Shown: positions 33,724 to 43,480, counted from the first letter of the stretch. The stretch: DNA of 64,000 bases from Saprospiraceae bacterium (GCA_024103005.1 JAGFJA010000007.1:1-64000), one strand, 5' to 3'. Made by a program: numbers and translations. The notes: generated by a model not told the origin, from the letters alone.

Positions 33724-36429
33724 TTAGAACTGAGAGAATGCATCCGCCCTGTTTTTTGTGTTAGGTATCTTTAGGAAATCGAGTGAACCCGGCTTGACAC
33801 CTATGATAAATGAATAAGTCCCTCTGACAGGCTGCCAGTTAAGGCTCATCTGCCAGCAATGCAGGTCTCGCGAAAATCCCAAATCAGGATATACGATATT
33901 TTTATTTTTAAAATCATAACCAAAATAGCCGATATTGACCGACCATTTATCAGTGACAGGGATACTTCCCGATACGGATACAGAATTGGTCGTAAACTTC
34001 AGCTTATTTGGGCCAATCTCATCCCGTGCGCTAACGTTAAGGGTGTGATTGATGGAAAAATTATTGAGCAGATCCCAGAAAGACTGATCCTGCATTTCAG
34101 GTTTTTTCTGATTTTGACGCGATGCTGCCTCACCCTCTGTCAGGCTGCCGGAAAGGAATTTTCTTATTTTCTCTACGGTCATGGAAGTGTTGAGGGTGGC
34201 ACTGAAATTGACGAAGCGCATTGGGCGTTTTTTTGACTTCCAGTAATAAATATCGATATTTTGTCCTTTGGCATTGCGGTCATAAAAGTCAAAACTGCCA
34301 TTCATTGTCAGGGTAGAAAGTCCCTTGAAGAAGCGTGTGGTGGCATTGTAACTCAACGGATTGAGTTTGAGTGAGTCTGCTGCAAAGTTGTAAAAAGTAT
34401 TAATCCCAAAGCTTTCAAAAATCTTTACCTTTCGGGCGACAGTATCTTTCCCGCCCATCACCTTTGCTTCTAAGGTATTGGAAATACTGAATTGTAATCC
34501 GGCATGCTGACCCGAATACGATGGGCCGCCGAATAAAAACTCCTGATAGCGGCTGTAGTTGGTCTTTCGGATGGGTAAGGTATTGTTGACCTGGATGGAG
34601 TCAAAATAATGAGTGTAATCCGGCGAAAAAGCAAACGATATGCTTGGCCTCATCTGATGCCTGATGCCTCTGATAAACCCTTTTTTAAACTGCATCAGAC
34701 CGAAAAGCTGGGTATTGATACCTAAGCTTGCATTGAAGCTGCGATAGGCACCGAATTTCTGTATGGTATCCTTTATTGCCCTTCCATTGATGATTTTGGA
34801 AGTAACAATGAAGGAATCGGGAAAATTCGGTACAAAAGTCGTGTCAAACTCCGTAAAGACAGTGGGGTCGTAAGTTTGTGATAACTGATTAAAACCCCAG
34901 ATTTCAGTATAATTGACATTGGGGCTGATGTTGAAGTATTTAAATATCTTATGCGACGAAGTGATGTTGAGACTCTGGCGCATACCTTGCTTGGAAGACC
35001 TGAGTGCCTGATCTGTAAATATCAGTGAGTCTTTAGTTTGGATCTTATTACTCAACTCGGCAGAATAGGTAAAACTAATCTGGTCGTACCACCTTTCTTC
35101 GACTCTTTTATTATTTCGAAAAGGGAAAATAGACTGCGTATTAAAGGTCAATCGTGGAAGTTCCAGACTGAAATCTCTTGTAACCAACTGTTGGGTATGG
35201 GTAAGAGCGGCGCCGAAACTGAATGGTTTGCCACTGAAAATGCGGTTATAGGTGATATTGGATGAAAGGTTATTGTTCAATACACTGTTGGCATCATTGT
35301 AGTTGAGAGACTGGAAGCGCCCTATCTGTATATCTGCATTACCGCCAAACCTGTGGTACGGATTGGCTTTTGAATCCTGATTATGATTGAGGTGTAATCG
35401 GTAAGAAGTCTGCTTTAAGACCTTGTAGGTTTCATTGGGTTCATTAAAATAGGTCGAATATTCGAGGGTCGCCGAACCATTGTATTTATAACGCTTATTG
35501 TAATGGGTAGTGACGCCTACCTTGTGTGATCCGCGCAAATATATGTCACCTGAAAAAACAAAGTCAAGCATGTCATTGACCGGAAGATAATAACCGATAT
35601 TCCTCAGCCCATAACCCCATTGCGGAGAATAACTGTAATCATTGGGGAAAATAATCCCAGTTTGTTTGGTCTTCTTCATCGGAAAGAATCCGAAAGGAAG
35701 CACCAGCGGAGTGGGGACACCGCCTATCTTTACATAAGCCGGTCCTATGACGGCAAGCCGATCCGGGACAATCTTCATCTTGCTGGCCTGGATACCAAAG
35801 TGAGCATCCGGATGATTGCAGGTAGTAATCAAGGCATCCTTCTCGTAAATAACGTCATCTGTATTGACACTGTCCACCGGACCGGCTTCGACTTTTATTT
35901 TTGAACCATTGATATACAGGTCGCTCTGCTTAAATCTGCCGTCATAGATGATGCCTTTTTTTGACTTAAAATTAAACTTCAGCTTATTGGCGACGATCAA
36001 CTGCCCGTCCAGCTCTACTGCCGGCTTGCCCAGCGGTCGCCCGTTTTTGTCTGTACCTACCTCGGCATAGGCTATATTATTTTTAAAATCAATTTCGATA
36101 TAATTTGCATTGATTTTACTCGTTTGATAGTAAACGTACGCATTTCCCCAAAGTCGCAAAACCTGATTTTTGTTGTCGAGTTGTGAACTGTCAGTGCTTC
36201 CATACTCTACAATATCCTCCACATCCTGTTTTGACGCTACTTTGGCATCAAATTTTTTTATATCGGGACTTGGAAGATAATTTTGTGACGAATCTGGTCT
36301 AAATAGTTGAATATGAGTACTATCAACATTAGAATTTATCTTAATTAATGCGAGTGAATCTACCTGACTATAAATATTTATAGAAAAACATATTAAAAAT
36401 AATAATAATATAGTAGATATTTTGGTCAA
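33724..36429 (-). CDS. lptD: LPS-assembly outer-membrane protein LptD (OstA)
   Basis: An outer-membrane protein of 901 residues with a signal peptide (about 1-21, ending NIYSQ). A periplasmic OstA-like beta-jelly-roll region spans about 70-270 (LRLWGNAYVYYQTSKINANYIEIDFKNNIAYAEVGTDKNGRPLGKP). A long beta-barrel region is rich in alternating aromatic strands. It inserts lipopolysaccharide into the outer leaflet together with LptE. The GNAxVxYxxxxIxAxYIxID pattern and the PLVLPFGFFPMKKTKQTGIIFP segment are typical of Bacteroidota LptD. Start is the first ATG before the signal sequence. It is divergent from the amidase gene; the IS element lies just downstream of its stop. Confidence 0.9.
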   Translation of the reverse strand: MTKISTILLLFLICFSINIYSQVDSLALIKINSNVDSTHIQLFRPDSSQNYLPSPDIKKFDAKVASKQDVEDIVEYGSTDSSQLDNKNQVLRLWGNAYVYYQTSKINANYIEIDFKNNIAYAEVGTDKNGRPLGKPAVELDGQLIVANKLKFNFKSKKGIIYDGRFKQSDLYINGSKIKVEAGPVDSVNTDDVIYEKDALITTCNHPDAHFGIQASKMKIVPDRLAVIGPAYVKIGGVPTPLVLPFGFFPMKKTKQTGIIFPNDYSYSPQWGYGLRNIGYYLPVNDMLDFVFSGDIYLRGSHKVGVTTHYNKRYKYNGSATLEYSTYFNEPNETYKVLKQTSYRLHLNHNQDSKANPYHRFGGNADIQIGRFQSLNYNDANSVLNNNLSSNITYNRIFSGKPFSFGAALTHTQQLVTRDFSLELPRLTFNTQSIFPFRNNKRVEERWYDQISFTYSAELSNKIQTKDSLIFTDQALRSSKQGMRQSLNITSSHKIFKYFNISPNVNYTEIWGFNQLSQTYDPTVFTEFDTTFVPNFPDSFIVTSKIINGRAIKDTIQKFGAYRSFNASLGINTQLFGLMQFKKGFIRGIRHQMRPSISFAFSPDYTHYFDSIQVNNTLPIRKTNYSRYQEFLFGGPSYSGQHAGLQFSISNTLEAKVMGGKDTVARKVKIFESFGINTFYNFAADSLKLNPLSYNATTRFFKGLSTLTMNGSFDFYDRNAKGQNIDIYYWKSKKRPMRFVNFSATLNTSMTVEKIRKFLSGSLTEGEAASRQNQKKPEMQDQSFWDLLNNFSINHTLNVSARDEIGPNKLKFTTNSVSVSGSIPVTDKWSVNIGYFGYDFKNKNIVYPDLGFSRDLHCWQMSLNWQPVRGTYSFIIGVKPGSLDFLKIPNTKNRADAFSQF

Positions 36430-36566
36430 TTCAAGTAATGCATTTATATTTGTGATAAATTTTTATAATCTATAAGTAATTGATTATTATAAATATTTAA
36501 TTTATATAAAATTGTAATATATTAATCTTATTGAAACACAAAGCTAAACAAAAAACCAAATAGCAT

Positions 36567-37931
36567 ATGACTACCCTTGGATTTTCCCTTAAAAGAAGCT
36601 TGAGTTATTTTCTCATCCTGTCAAATATCCTGTATTTATCGCTGTCTGCAGATGCACATGCCTGTTCGGGCTATTCATGCAGCCATCAGAATTTAATAAC
36701 GTCAAATTCATTTTATGAGATGAACGGGACAATGTTAAATTTTTCAAAAAATATCAGTAGCGAAAATGTTAAGACAATTATCGGATTGATGCCGCCTAAT
36801 CACAGACAATATAAAATCAGAACTGTTGTGCTGGATGCCGGCCATGGTGGCAAAGACTCCGGTTGTCTGGGTAAGGATTCTCAGGAGAAGAACCTGACAC
36901 TTGAGTATGTATTGAGTCTTGGAGCTATGATAGAGAGTAAATATCCGGATATTCAGGTTATATATACCCGCAAAACCGATGAGTTTATAGAATTACACGA
37001 GAGAGCCAATATAGCCAATCGTGCCAAAGCCGACCTGTTTATCAGCATCCATTGCAACTGGAATCCAAATACATCACCATACGGAACGGAGACCTATGTT
37101 CTGGGACTTCACCGTGCAAAGGATAACCTGGAGGTAGCCAAGCGTGAAAACTCTTCCATCTTCCTGGAAAGTAACTATGAAAAAAATTATGAAGGTTTTG
37201 ATCCAAACAGCCCGGAAGGTAACATCCTCATTTCCATGAGCCAGAATGCGCACCTGACTCAGAGTATTTCGCTTGCCGAAAAAATTGAGAAGGAATTTGC
37301 CAATAAATCCAACCGGAAATCGCGAGGTGTACGGCAGGCCGGCTTCCTGGTATTGCGTGCAACTTCTATGCCGGCTATTCTTGTAGAAACAGGCTTTCTG
37401 AGCAATGTGAAAGAAGAAGATTATATGACAAGTAAAAAAGGTAAGAAAGAAATCGTGGAGAATATTTTCCATGGTTTTGAAAAATATAAATCGACCGTAG
37501 AGTTTGTCTATCCTGAAGATGAGGCAGCAATAGCTTCTGCACAAACAGAAAAGGATAATTCACACAAGAAGGCATCGGAGGCAAATGGCTCTCTTAAAAA
37601 CCCTGATGTGAATAGTTTGTCAATTTTGCGCTCTTTGGTTACACCTGAGAATAATTCCTCCGGTCTTGTGGAAATATGCGTTCAACTGGAAGTCACAAAG
37701 TCGGTTCAGGATCTTGGGCAGAAGAAATGGGAGCCTTTTAATAAAATCATTGCCAGAAGTGAAAATAATTTACTGAAGTATCAGGTCGTGTGCAGCACTA
37801 TGGAAGAAGCGCGCACTGTCAAGTCGGTAGCCAAGGAAAACGGATTTCCTCAGGCGTTTATTTGTGCATACAGGGATGGTGAAAGAGTTAGTTTGGAAGA
37901 GGTAAATGAAAACAAAATCGGACTTCGATAG
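36567..37931 (+). CDS. N-acetylmuramoyl-L-alanine amidase (Amidase_3)
   Basis: An exported peptidoglycan amidase of 454 residues. It begins with a signal-like hydrophobic segment (YFLILSNILYLSLSADAHA). The Amidase_3 zinc domain covers about 88-310: VVLDAGHGGKDSG (zinc His), QEKNLTLEY (zinc Glu), DLFISIHCNWN (zinc His) and ILVETGFLSNVKEE (catalytic Glu). The C-terminal 90 residues (about 360-454) resemble a SPOR-type fold (YQVVCSTMEEARTVKSVAKENGFPQAFICAYRDGERVSLEEV), which would target septal peptidoglycan. It cleaves stem peptides from glycan during division. It is divergently arranged with lptD. Confidence 0.93.
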   Translation: MTTLGFSLKRSLSYFLILSNILYLSLSADAHACSGYSCSHQNLITSNSFYEMNGTMLNFSKNISSENVKTIIGLMPPNHRQYKIRTVVLDAGHGGKDSGCLGKDSQEKNLTLEYVLSLGAMIESKYPDIQVIYTRKTDEFIELHERANIANRAKADLFISIHCNWNPNTSPYGTETYVLGLHRAKDNLEVAKRENSSIFLESNYEKNYEGFDPNSPEGNILISMSQNAHLTQSISLAEKIEKEFANKSNRKSRGVRQAGFLVLRATSMPAILVETGFLSNVKEEDYMTSKKGKKEIVENIFHGFEKYKSTVEFVYPEDEAAIASAQTEKDNSHKKASEANGSLKNPDVNSLSILRSLVTPENNSSGLVEICVQLEVTKSVQDLGQKKWEPFNKIIARSENNLLKYQVVCSTMEEARTVKSVAKENGFPQAFICAYRDGERVSLEEVNENKIGLR

Positions 37932-37991
37932 GCTCATTTGACCATAATCAGGGTTTCATACGAATGAAATCCGATATCGGAAGGAAAGATT

Positions 37992-38693
37992 TTATTTGGA
38001 AGAATGTATTGATTTTGTTTGCCCGGTTTTTTTTGTTCCCTTGTTTTCCAGGACTTTTTTTACTCCGTATTTTCGGCAGATAGGGCAAGATTCTACTTCG
38101 TGCTGACGGGCCTTACAGTATTGCCTTCCGTAATAGATAATCTGCAGATGAAGTTTATTCCAGGAAGATTCAGGGAATAATTTTTTCAAATCTTTCTCCG
38201 TTTGTTCGACTGATTTTCCGGATGATAAACCCCATCTCTGCGCCAGACGGTGAATATGCGTATCAACCGGAAAGGCCGGCACGCCGAAACCCTGGCTCAT
38301 CACGACAGAGGCAGTTTTGTGACCTACACCGGGTAAGGCCTCCAGCGCTTCAAAACCAAAGGGTACCTTACCATCATACTTTTCTATTATAATTTTGGAT
38401 AAACCATAAATTCCCTTTGATTTCATAGGTGAAAGTCCGCATGGTTTGATTATTTCTTTGATTACATCTTCTCCCAGCTTTACCATGTCAGCAGGATTGT
38501 CAGCCTTAGCGAATAAAACAGGCGTTATCTGATTAACTCGTTCGTCTGTACATTGGGCCGAGAGCAACACGGCTATCAGAAGTGTATAAATATCCTTATG
38601 ATGTAGAGGAATAGGCACTTCAGGATATAATTCTTCCAGCATTTGCCTGATATCGTCTGCTTTCAACTGTTTTTGAGAAATTCTTTTTGCCAC
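37992..38693 (-). CDS. nth: Endonuclease III (DNA glycosylase/AP lyase)
   Basis: A base-excision-repair glycosylase for oxidised pyrimidines, 233 residues. The helix-hairpin-helix LEALPGVGHKTASVVMSQGFG carries the catalytic Lys, and FPVDTHIHRLAQRWGL the catalytic Asp. The C-terminal iron-sulfur region reads YCKARQHEVESCPICRKYGV: only three cysteines are present (spacing C-x9-C-x2-C) and the fourth of the classical C-x6-C-x2-C-x5-C set is absent. The protein ends in a Lys-rich tail. It starts 4 bases after the acyl-CoA reductase stop, so the two are probably co-transcribed. Confidence 0.93.
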   Translation of the reverse strand: MAKRISQKQLKADDIRQMLEELYPEVPIPLHHKDIYTLLIAVLLSAQCTDERVNQITPVLFAKADNPADMVKLGEDVIKEIIKPCGLSPMKSKGIYGLSKIIIEKYDGKVPFGFEALEALPGVGHKTASVVMSQGFGVPAFPVDTHIHRLAQRWGLSSGKSVEQTEKDLKKLFPESSWNKLHLQIIYYGRQYCKARQHEVESCPICRKYGVKKVLENKGTKKTGQTKSIHSSK

Positions 38694-38697
38694 AATC

Positions 38698-39708
38698 TTA
38701 CAAATTACTTAAAAACTGCATGGTGTCCACATGGTCGGCATAATCACCGAGGGCGGGTTGCTGGGTATAGCCCGGCTTTATTGTATCAAATTTAGTTATT
38801 GGCTTGGAAGAGACGATGCACTGAATTTCATCCATCTTTGTAGATAAATCCGTCACAACATCTTCTAAGGAATCATACCATTGATAATGGAGGCAGGCTA
38901 TTCTGCTGAAAAGTCCCGGGTCTTCGATTAGAATGATATTATTGTCGGTATAAAATGAGATCTTATTCAACATGTAGATAGAAAGGTTGTAATCGAAGTT
39001 ATTCTTGTATTTGTTGAATAGAATATTTTCCGAATTTTTTTCAAGTGCCTTCATGACATGCTGGATATCATAACCAATCGGAAGATAAATTTTGGAAACG
39101 TTGCGGCAGCCTAAACCGAAATAAGCATGAATGTCGTTGGAAAGTTTGTCCAGGACATCATCTCCGTCATCCGGATGAATTATAGCGACACTTGTGCGGC
39201 TCTTGCGAATGATATGGGGGATGTTTTTAAAGTAACTTTCAAAATAAATGGCTGAATTGTTGCTTCCGGTGGCGATGACTGCATCAAAATCTTTTAACAA
39301 GGTTATGATGTTTGTGTATGGAAGTGTTTCAGGCACCAATTGTCCCATTCTTTCGATGATGGCAGGGAAGAGCACATTGTCTTTTTCACTGCACTTGACC
39401 TTTGAAATATGGCCGGTAACAAAGATGGCCAGCCAGTCTGCAAATCCGACAAGGGGAAGATTGCCGGCCATAATCAGTCCGATATTTTTTGATTCTTTTA
39501 TAAGTGGATATTGGTCTGACCAATTGGAGAGTTTATCCGGATCAAGCATTTCCTGTGATATAGCATTTAGGGCATGGCGAATATTTTTCTCCGTAAACCA
39601 TTGATTCATGGACATAGCCCTATAAATCACATCATCCCAATAAGTGGAATTGACTGACAGATCCTGCCTAAGAAGATTTAAAGCATTGATTCTTTGATTT
39701 TTATTCAT
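38698..39708 (-). CDS. LuxC-family acyl-CoA reductase
   Basis: A 336-residue protein of the LuxC/aldehyde-dehydrogenase-like reductase family found widely in Bacteroidota. Visible features are the Rossmann-type segment KNIGLIMAGNLPLVGFADWLAIFVTGH near residues 74-100, VIATGSNNSAIYFESYF near 152-168, and the nucleophile region YFGLGCRNVSKIYLP near 200 with its Cys. Enzymes of this family reduce fatty acyl-CoA to aldehyde. In Bacteroidota the physiological acyl substrate is not established. Its stop is separated from nth by only 4 bases. Start is the first ATG, MNKNQRINALNLLRQ. Confidence 0.88.
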   Translation of the reverse strand: MNKNQRINALNLLRQDLSVNSTYWDDVIYRAMSMNQWFTEKNIRHALNAISQEMLDPDKLSNWSDQYPLIKESKNIGLIMAGNLPLVGFADWLAIFVTGHISKVKCSEKDNVLFPAIIERMGQLVPETLPYTNIITLLKDFDAVIATGSNNSAIYFESYFKNIPHIIRKSRTSVAIIHPDDGDDVLDKLSNDIHAYFGLGCRNVSKIYLPIGYDIQHVMKALEKNSENILFNKYKNNFDYNLSIYMLNKISFYTDNNIILIEDPGLFSRIACLHYQWYDSLEDVVTDLSTKMDEIQCIVSSKPITKFDTIKPGYTQQPALGDYADHVDTMQFLSNL

Positions 39709-39802
39709 GATTTTGGTTTCTCATGAGTTTTAATATTTCCACTATATCAATCATTTTGAATTTTTTCAAGAAAACATCAGCTGGGGAAGTGATTTTTATA
39801 AA

Positions 39803-40225
39803 CTAAGCTTTATCATCTAAACTTTGGATCCATTCCATTACTTTTTTGGCAGAAATAGACATTGTCATGATGATGATAGATACGACGACAATTATTTTTA
39901 GAATGGGATTAAATGAGCCAATCTGTCCCCAGGAGCGGCCACTGATGGTCATGCTCAGCCAGATGAGGGAAATGCCTACCAAAATAAATCCGACAATGGC
40001 AAGATTCCAGTCGCGCAAGAGGTTTTTGGAAACAAAAAGCATGAAGGCGCTGTAAACCCCATACATAAGTACGCCTATGGAGGCGACAACAAAAATTGAG
40101 TCTTTGTCTCCCGGAAAGATCCACAGATAGTTGATGTTAATTAAAAGGGAAAAGGCAAGTATAATGACCAATGCCCAGGCTAGTGGGTGTCTTTTTTCGA
40201 TGAGGTAGTTTATTAATTTTTTCAT
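39803..40225 (-). CDS. Four-helix membrane protein, unknown function
   Basis: A 140-residue hydrophobic protein with a cytoplasmic basic N-terminus (MKKLINYLIEKRHP). About four spans follow (residues about 15-35, 43-65, 73-93 and 105-125) and a short charged C-terminus ends in SLDDKA. No motif or signal peptide cleavage site is visible. Its start codon is 17 bases from the rimO stop on the same strand, so it is likely co-transcribed with rimO. I do not recognise the family. Confidence 0.75.
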   Translation of the reverse strand: MKKLINYLIEKRHPLAWALVIILAFSLLININYLWIFPGDKDSIFVVASIGVLMYGVYSAFMLFVSKNLLRDWNLAIVGFILVGISLIWLSMTISGRSWGQIGSFNPILKIIVVVSIIIMTMSISAKKVMEWIQSLDDKA

Positions 40226-40242
40226 TTTTTAAAAAAGTAAAT

Positions 40243-41556
40243 TTAAACAATAACATGCCCGATGAGGTCGTATTCCGTCGCATCTTCAATCAATACATCA
40301 CAAAATCCGCCGACAGAGCAATAATTCTTTGAGGCATCTATAATGACTTCATTGTCCACTTCAACCGAGTCAAATTCCGTCCTGCCGTAATAAAAACCGC
40401 TTTCCAGGCGGTCTATTAAGACCTTAAATTTTTTGCCGATTTTAGTTTGATTTAGTTCGAGACTGATTTCCTGTTGTATCGCCATCAGGGTGTTTGCCCT
40501 TTCGGCCTTAATTTCTTCCGGCACATCATCCTCCGTCAGAAAGGCTGCTGTGTCTTCTTCGTGGGAATAACGGAAAACGCCCAGTCTGTCAAACCTCATT
40601 TCCCGCACAAAGTCGCATAATTGTTCAAAATCTTCATCTGTCTCACCCGGGAAGCCCACGATAAATGTCGTCCTGAGTGCAATTCCGGGAATCCGTGCCC
40701 TGATATCCCGGATGAGTTCCCTGGTTTGCTGCTGAGTAATCTGGCGTTTCATTGCTGTAAGAATCTTGTCGGAAGCGTGCTGAAGTGGGAGATCGAGATA
40801 GTTGCAGATATTGGGATGGCGTTTCATAACGTCAATTATTTCAATTGGGAATTTACTTGGGTAGGCGTACTGGAGCCTTATCCATTCAATACCATCCACA
40901 GCTGCAAGCTGTTCCAGAAGTTCCGGTAGGGCGCGTTTTTTATAAATGTCCAATCCGTAATAAGTCAACTCCTGGGCTATGAGTATCAGCTCTTTTACCC
41001 CGTATCTTGCAAGATTGCGGGCTTCTGTGACCAGAGTCTCTTTGGGTTTGGAAACATGACCACCGCGCATCAAAGGGATAGCGCAAAATGCACAGGTCCG
41101 GTTACATCCTTCCGATATTTTCAGAAAAGCAAAATGAGAAGGCGTGGTAATAATCCTCTCTCCCAGTAATTCATGTTTATAGTCGGCCTCAAGTGTATTG
41201 AGTAATTTAGGCAGTTCCAATGTGCCGAAAAAGGCATCTACTTCAGGTATAGCTTCTTCCAGATTATCTTTATATCGCTGGGACAGGCACCCGGTGACAT
41301 ATAACTTATCAATACCACCTTCTGTCTTTACTTTAGCATATTTCAGGATGGTGTTAATAGATTCTTCTTTCGCAAGGTCGATAAAGCCGCAAGTATTAAT
41401 GATGACAATGCCGGTATCATCACTGACCCGATCGTGTTGGACATCAAATTCATTGCCCTTTAATTGGGTAATCAAATTCTCCGAATCAACTACATTTTTA
41501 CTACAGCCCAATGTAATTACGCTAACCTTATTTTCTTTTAATGTCCTTGCTCTCAA
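40243..41556 (-). CDS. rimO: Ribosomal protein uS12 methylthiotransferase RimO
   Basis: A radical-SAM enzyme that methylthiolates an Asp of ribosomal protein uS12. The N-terminal MTTase domain begins VSVITLGCSKNVVDSE, with cluster cysteines in GCSKN, NTCGF and GCLSQ. The radical-SAM core has SEGCNRTCAFCAIPLMRGG near residue 150, and a C-terminal TRAM domain follows (about 375-437). The first ATG at 41754 would add 66 AT-rich, non-conserved residues. The conserved N-terminus RARTLKENK directly follows a TTG codon at 41554-41556, which gives 437 residues, the standard RimO length, so TTG is chosen as start. The membrane-protein gene follows after 17 bases. Confidence 0.93.
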   Translation of the reverse strand: MRARTLKENKVSVITLGCSKNVVDSENLITQLKGNEFDVQHDRVSDDTGIVIINTCGFIDLAKEESINTILKYAKVKTEGGIDKLYVTGCLSQRYKDNLEEAIPEVDAFFGTLELPKLLNTLEADYKHELLGERIITTPSHFAFLKISEGCNRTCAFCAIPLMRGGHVSKPKETLVTEARNLARYGVKELILIAQELTYYGLDIYKKRALPELLEQLAAVDGIEWIRLQYAYPSKFPIEIIDVMKRHPNICNYLDLPLQHASDKILTAMKRQITQQQTRELIRDIRARIPGIALRTTFIVGFPGETDEDFEQLCDFVREMRFDRLGVFRYSHEEDTAAFLTEDDVPEEIKAERANTLMAIQQEISLELNQTKIGKKFKVLIDRLESGFYYGRTEFDSVEVDNEVIIDASKNYCSVGGFCDVLIEDATEYDLIGHVIV

Positions 41557-41748
41557 TATTATATATATTAAATTAAAAATCCTATAAAAAATCTGAAAAG
41601 AAAAAATCATCCATTTCAGATAATCACAGTACTTTTGATAAAACAAAGATACGACATTCGTATATGTCCGATGAGACAAATCAGCTTTATTGAGTGAAAG
41701 GTGGTGATTGTTGGACGGGAATTTGAAATTATTTAAGTACATTTTTAT

Positions 41749-42414
41749 ATGCATCGTTTTAGGTATGTTGTTTTCACCCTGATTTTAATAACAATTTTTA
41801 GTTACTCTGCATCGGCGCAATTTGGGCTTACCTTAAAGTATGTCGCTGATTATGAAGATATTCCCAGTAATGTTCCCGGCAGGACTAATGACAGATTAAG
41901 GCAAGACGGAGGCGAGATTGCCTTGGATTATCGGATAAAGCTGGTTGATTACGGGGTGGTTTTCGGTCCGGAAGTTGCAGTTAAGTATGCAGCTGTAAAA
42001 GGAATAGATATTTTCGATGGCGGGAATCTGGAAATAGGAAAGGTAGATGCTATCAAAAGCCTGGGTTTCAATTTTCCGGTGACTATTTATGTTTTTCACT
42101 TCAATCAGTGTGATGAATGTCCTACCTTCAAGAAACCAAATTTTTTCAAAAATAACTTTTTTGTCCAGCCGGTTATCGGCTATGAATATCGTAGCTGGGA
42201 TACAACACCTGCCGACACTCCACTGAAAATAAATGATCAGTATGTTATCGCCGGAATGGGCATAGGGGTGGATATACATCTTGGTAAATACCTGAGATTG
42301 TCACCGATTATCCAGTATAAACAGGGTTTTCCGATGGTTGAGAATCCTTTGTATAATAAAAATCTTAAGCCCTCCTTTGTAGAAGCCGGCGTTCGGTTAG
42401 GCTGGGGTAGATAG
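41749..42414 (+). CDS. Outer-membrane beta-barrel-like protein
   Basis: An exported protein of 221 residues with a signal peptide ending YSASAQ (about residue 24). It then shows alternating strands characteristic of small Bacteroidota porin-like or beta-barrel proteins (FGLTLKYVADYED, GEIALDYRIKL, VVFGPEVAVKYAAV, FFVQPVIGYEYRSWD, YVIAGMGIGVDIHLGKYLRLSPIIQYKQGF). A C-terminal strand (FVEAGVRLGWGR) closes it. One CDEC pair (QCDECPTF) sits in a predicted loop. Function unknown. It is divergent from rimO, and a terminator follows its stop. Confidence 0.8.
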   Translation: MHRFRYVVFTLILITIFSYSASAQFGLTLKYVADYEDIPSNVPGRTNDRLRQDGGEIALDYRIKLVDYGVVFGPEVAVKYAAVKGIDIFDGGNLEIGKVDAIKSLGFNFPVTIYVFHFNQCDECPTFKKPNFFKNNFFVQPVIGYEYRSWDTTPADTPLKINDQYVIAGMGIGVDIHLGKYLRLSPIIQYKQGFPMVENPLYNKNLKPSFVEAGVRLGWGR

Positions 42415-42441
42415 GATAGAAAGACCAAAACAAATTCAAAT

Positions 42442-42485
42442 AAAAAATGCACGTCGATTAGAATTTGCGACGTACATTTTTGTTG
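42442..42485. terminator. Bidirectional intrinsic terminator
   Basis: AAAATG-C-ACGTCG (42444-42456) pairs with CGACGT-A-CATTTT (42468-42480) around an 11-base loop, with an A-run before and a T-run after. It serves the convergent beta-barrel gene and the secreted protein at 42506. Confidence 0.85.
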
Positions 42486-42505
42486 GGACTCCTTTATTTT
42501 AAGGC

Positions 42506-43099
42506 TTATTTTAATTTTTTGGTTAAAAACTGACCGATTTCTTTTCCGGCTTTTGCATAAGCTTCTTCAATTCTGACACCTGTATCAAAGTCATATCCAA
42601 AAGCATCACGACCGGGTACTTTTTGGATAGTCAGGGTGGCTAATTCTTTGCCGCTCTTGTCTGTAAATGTTACCACTAAGTCGATAGAAGCGCTTTTTCG
42701 GGTAATTCCGATGTTAAATCCCGGTTCGGTAAAGGTAGTTTCGACAGTCATTTTGATGTCCGACCCCACATTTTCACCGAATTCAATTTTGGAGCAATAA
42801 TTATTTAACTGTTCTTCAAAATGAGGCTGATATCTTGATTCACGATCACTTACCCAGGCTTCAGCCCATTTATCACCCTTTCCTGCCTCTTTTTTATTGT
42901 ACTCAGCAGTCTTTTTGGCGACGTATTCATTGCCGTCTTTAAATTTCCCCACGCCCATTTTATCATACTTATAGGCGAGTTCTACTTGTTTTACGTTTTT
43001 TAGAAAATCGACATTACCATCTAATTTAACTTTCTGCGCCCAGGAGGTAGCAGTAATCAGAAAGGTCAGAAAAGATGCAGTCCAAAGTAATTTTTTCAT
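42506..43099 (-). CDS. Secreted/periplasmic protein of unknown function
   Basis: A 197-residue protein with a signal peptide (MKKLLWTASFLTFLITATSWAQ). The mature part is soluble and Lys/Glu-rich, with a helical stretch (FKDGNEYVAKKTAEYNKKEAGKGDKWAEAWVSDRESRYQ when read across residues 54-92). A beta-rich domain follows with DIKMTVETTFTEPGFNIGITRKSASIDLVVTFTD, and the protein ends in a helix (IEEAYAKAGKEIGQFLTKKLK). I recall similar small exported proteins in Bacteroidota but no named domain. The upstream spacer is 1.15 kb and repeat-bearing, so the gene has its own promoter. Confidence 0.75.
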   Translation of the reverse strand: MKKLLWTASFLTFLITATSWAQKVKLDGNVDFLKNVKQVELAYKYDKMGVGKFKDGNEYVAKKTAEYNKKEAGKGDKWAEAWVSDRESRYQPHFEEQLNNYCSKIEFGENVGSDIKMTVETTFTEPGFNIGITRKSASIDLVVTFTDKSGKELATLTIQKVPGRDAFGYDFDTGVRIEEAYAKAGKEIGQFLTKKLK

Positions 43100-43455
43100 A
43101 AGATTTGGTTTTAAGTATTTAGGTTTAACGAATAAAAGTAATGAATTTTTGTTTTAGTAGTGTTAATTTGGAGTAAATGAATGAATGACAAATCTCACAA
43201 AATATAAAATGCAGGTATTAGAGGGTTAAGCGGTAAATAGCCATAAAATATCGAAGGTTTGAAAGTTTGGACTTTGATGTACTTTCGTCCGCTTGATTTT
43301 TCTTAAATCAAACACCGAGGTTAAATTATTGAGCGTAATTTTCTTTTCATCTGCTTGGAAGCATTAATCTGAAGCTTTGGGATGCCTAATTCCTGATTTT
43401 ATTTTTTTTCATCAAGCCTCGCGGTCTGTCAACAGATTGGCGTTAGCAGATAAAT

Positions 43456-43480
43456 ACTCAAGCCCAGTAGGAGTATCTTT
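43456..43480 (-). repeat. Paired-hairpin repeat, partial copy
   Basis: CTCAAGCCCAGTAGGAGTAT (43458-43477) matches one inverted half-unit (compare 4067-4087). It is followed by TTTATTGCTGAATTATTGTT, which matches 3981-4000 (TTTATTCTGAATTATTGTTT), so the similarity extends beyond the hairpin. Confidence 0.5.

Noticed and set aside
40243-41754. RimO with a 66-residue N-terminal extension starting at ATG 41754
   Set aside because: The extra residues are Ile/Phe/Asn-rich, unlike any RimO extension, and a TTG directly before the conserved N-terminus gives the standard length.
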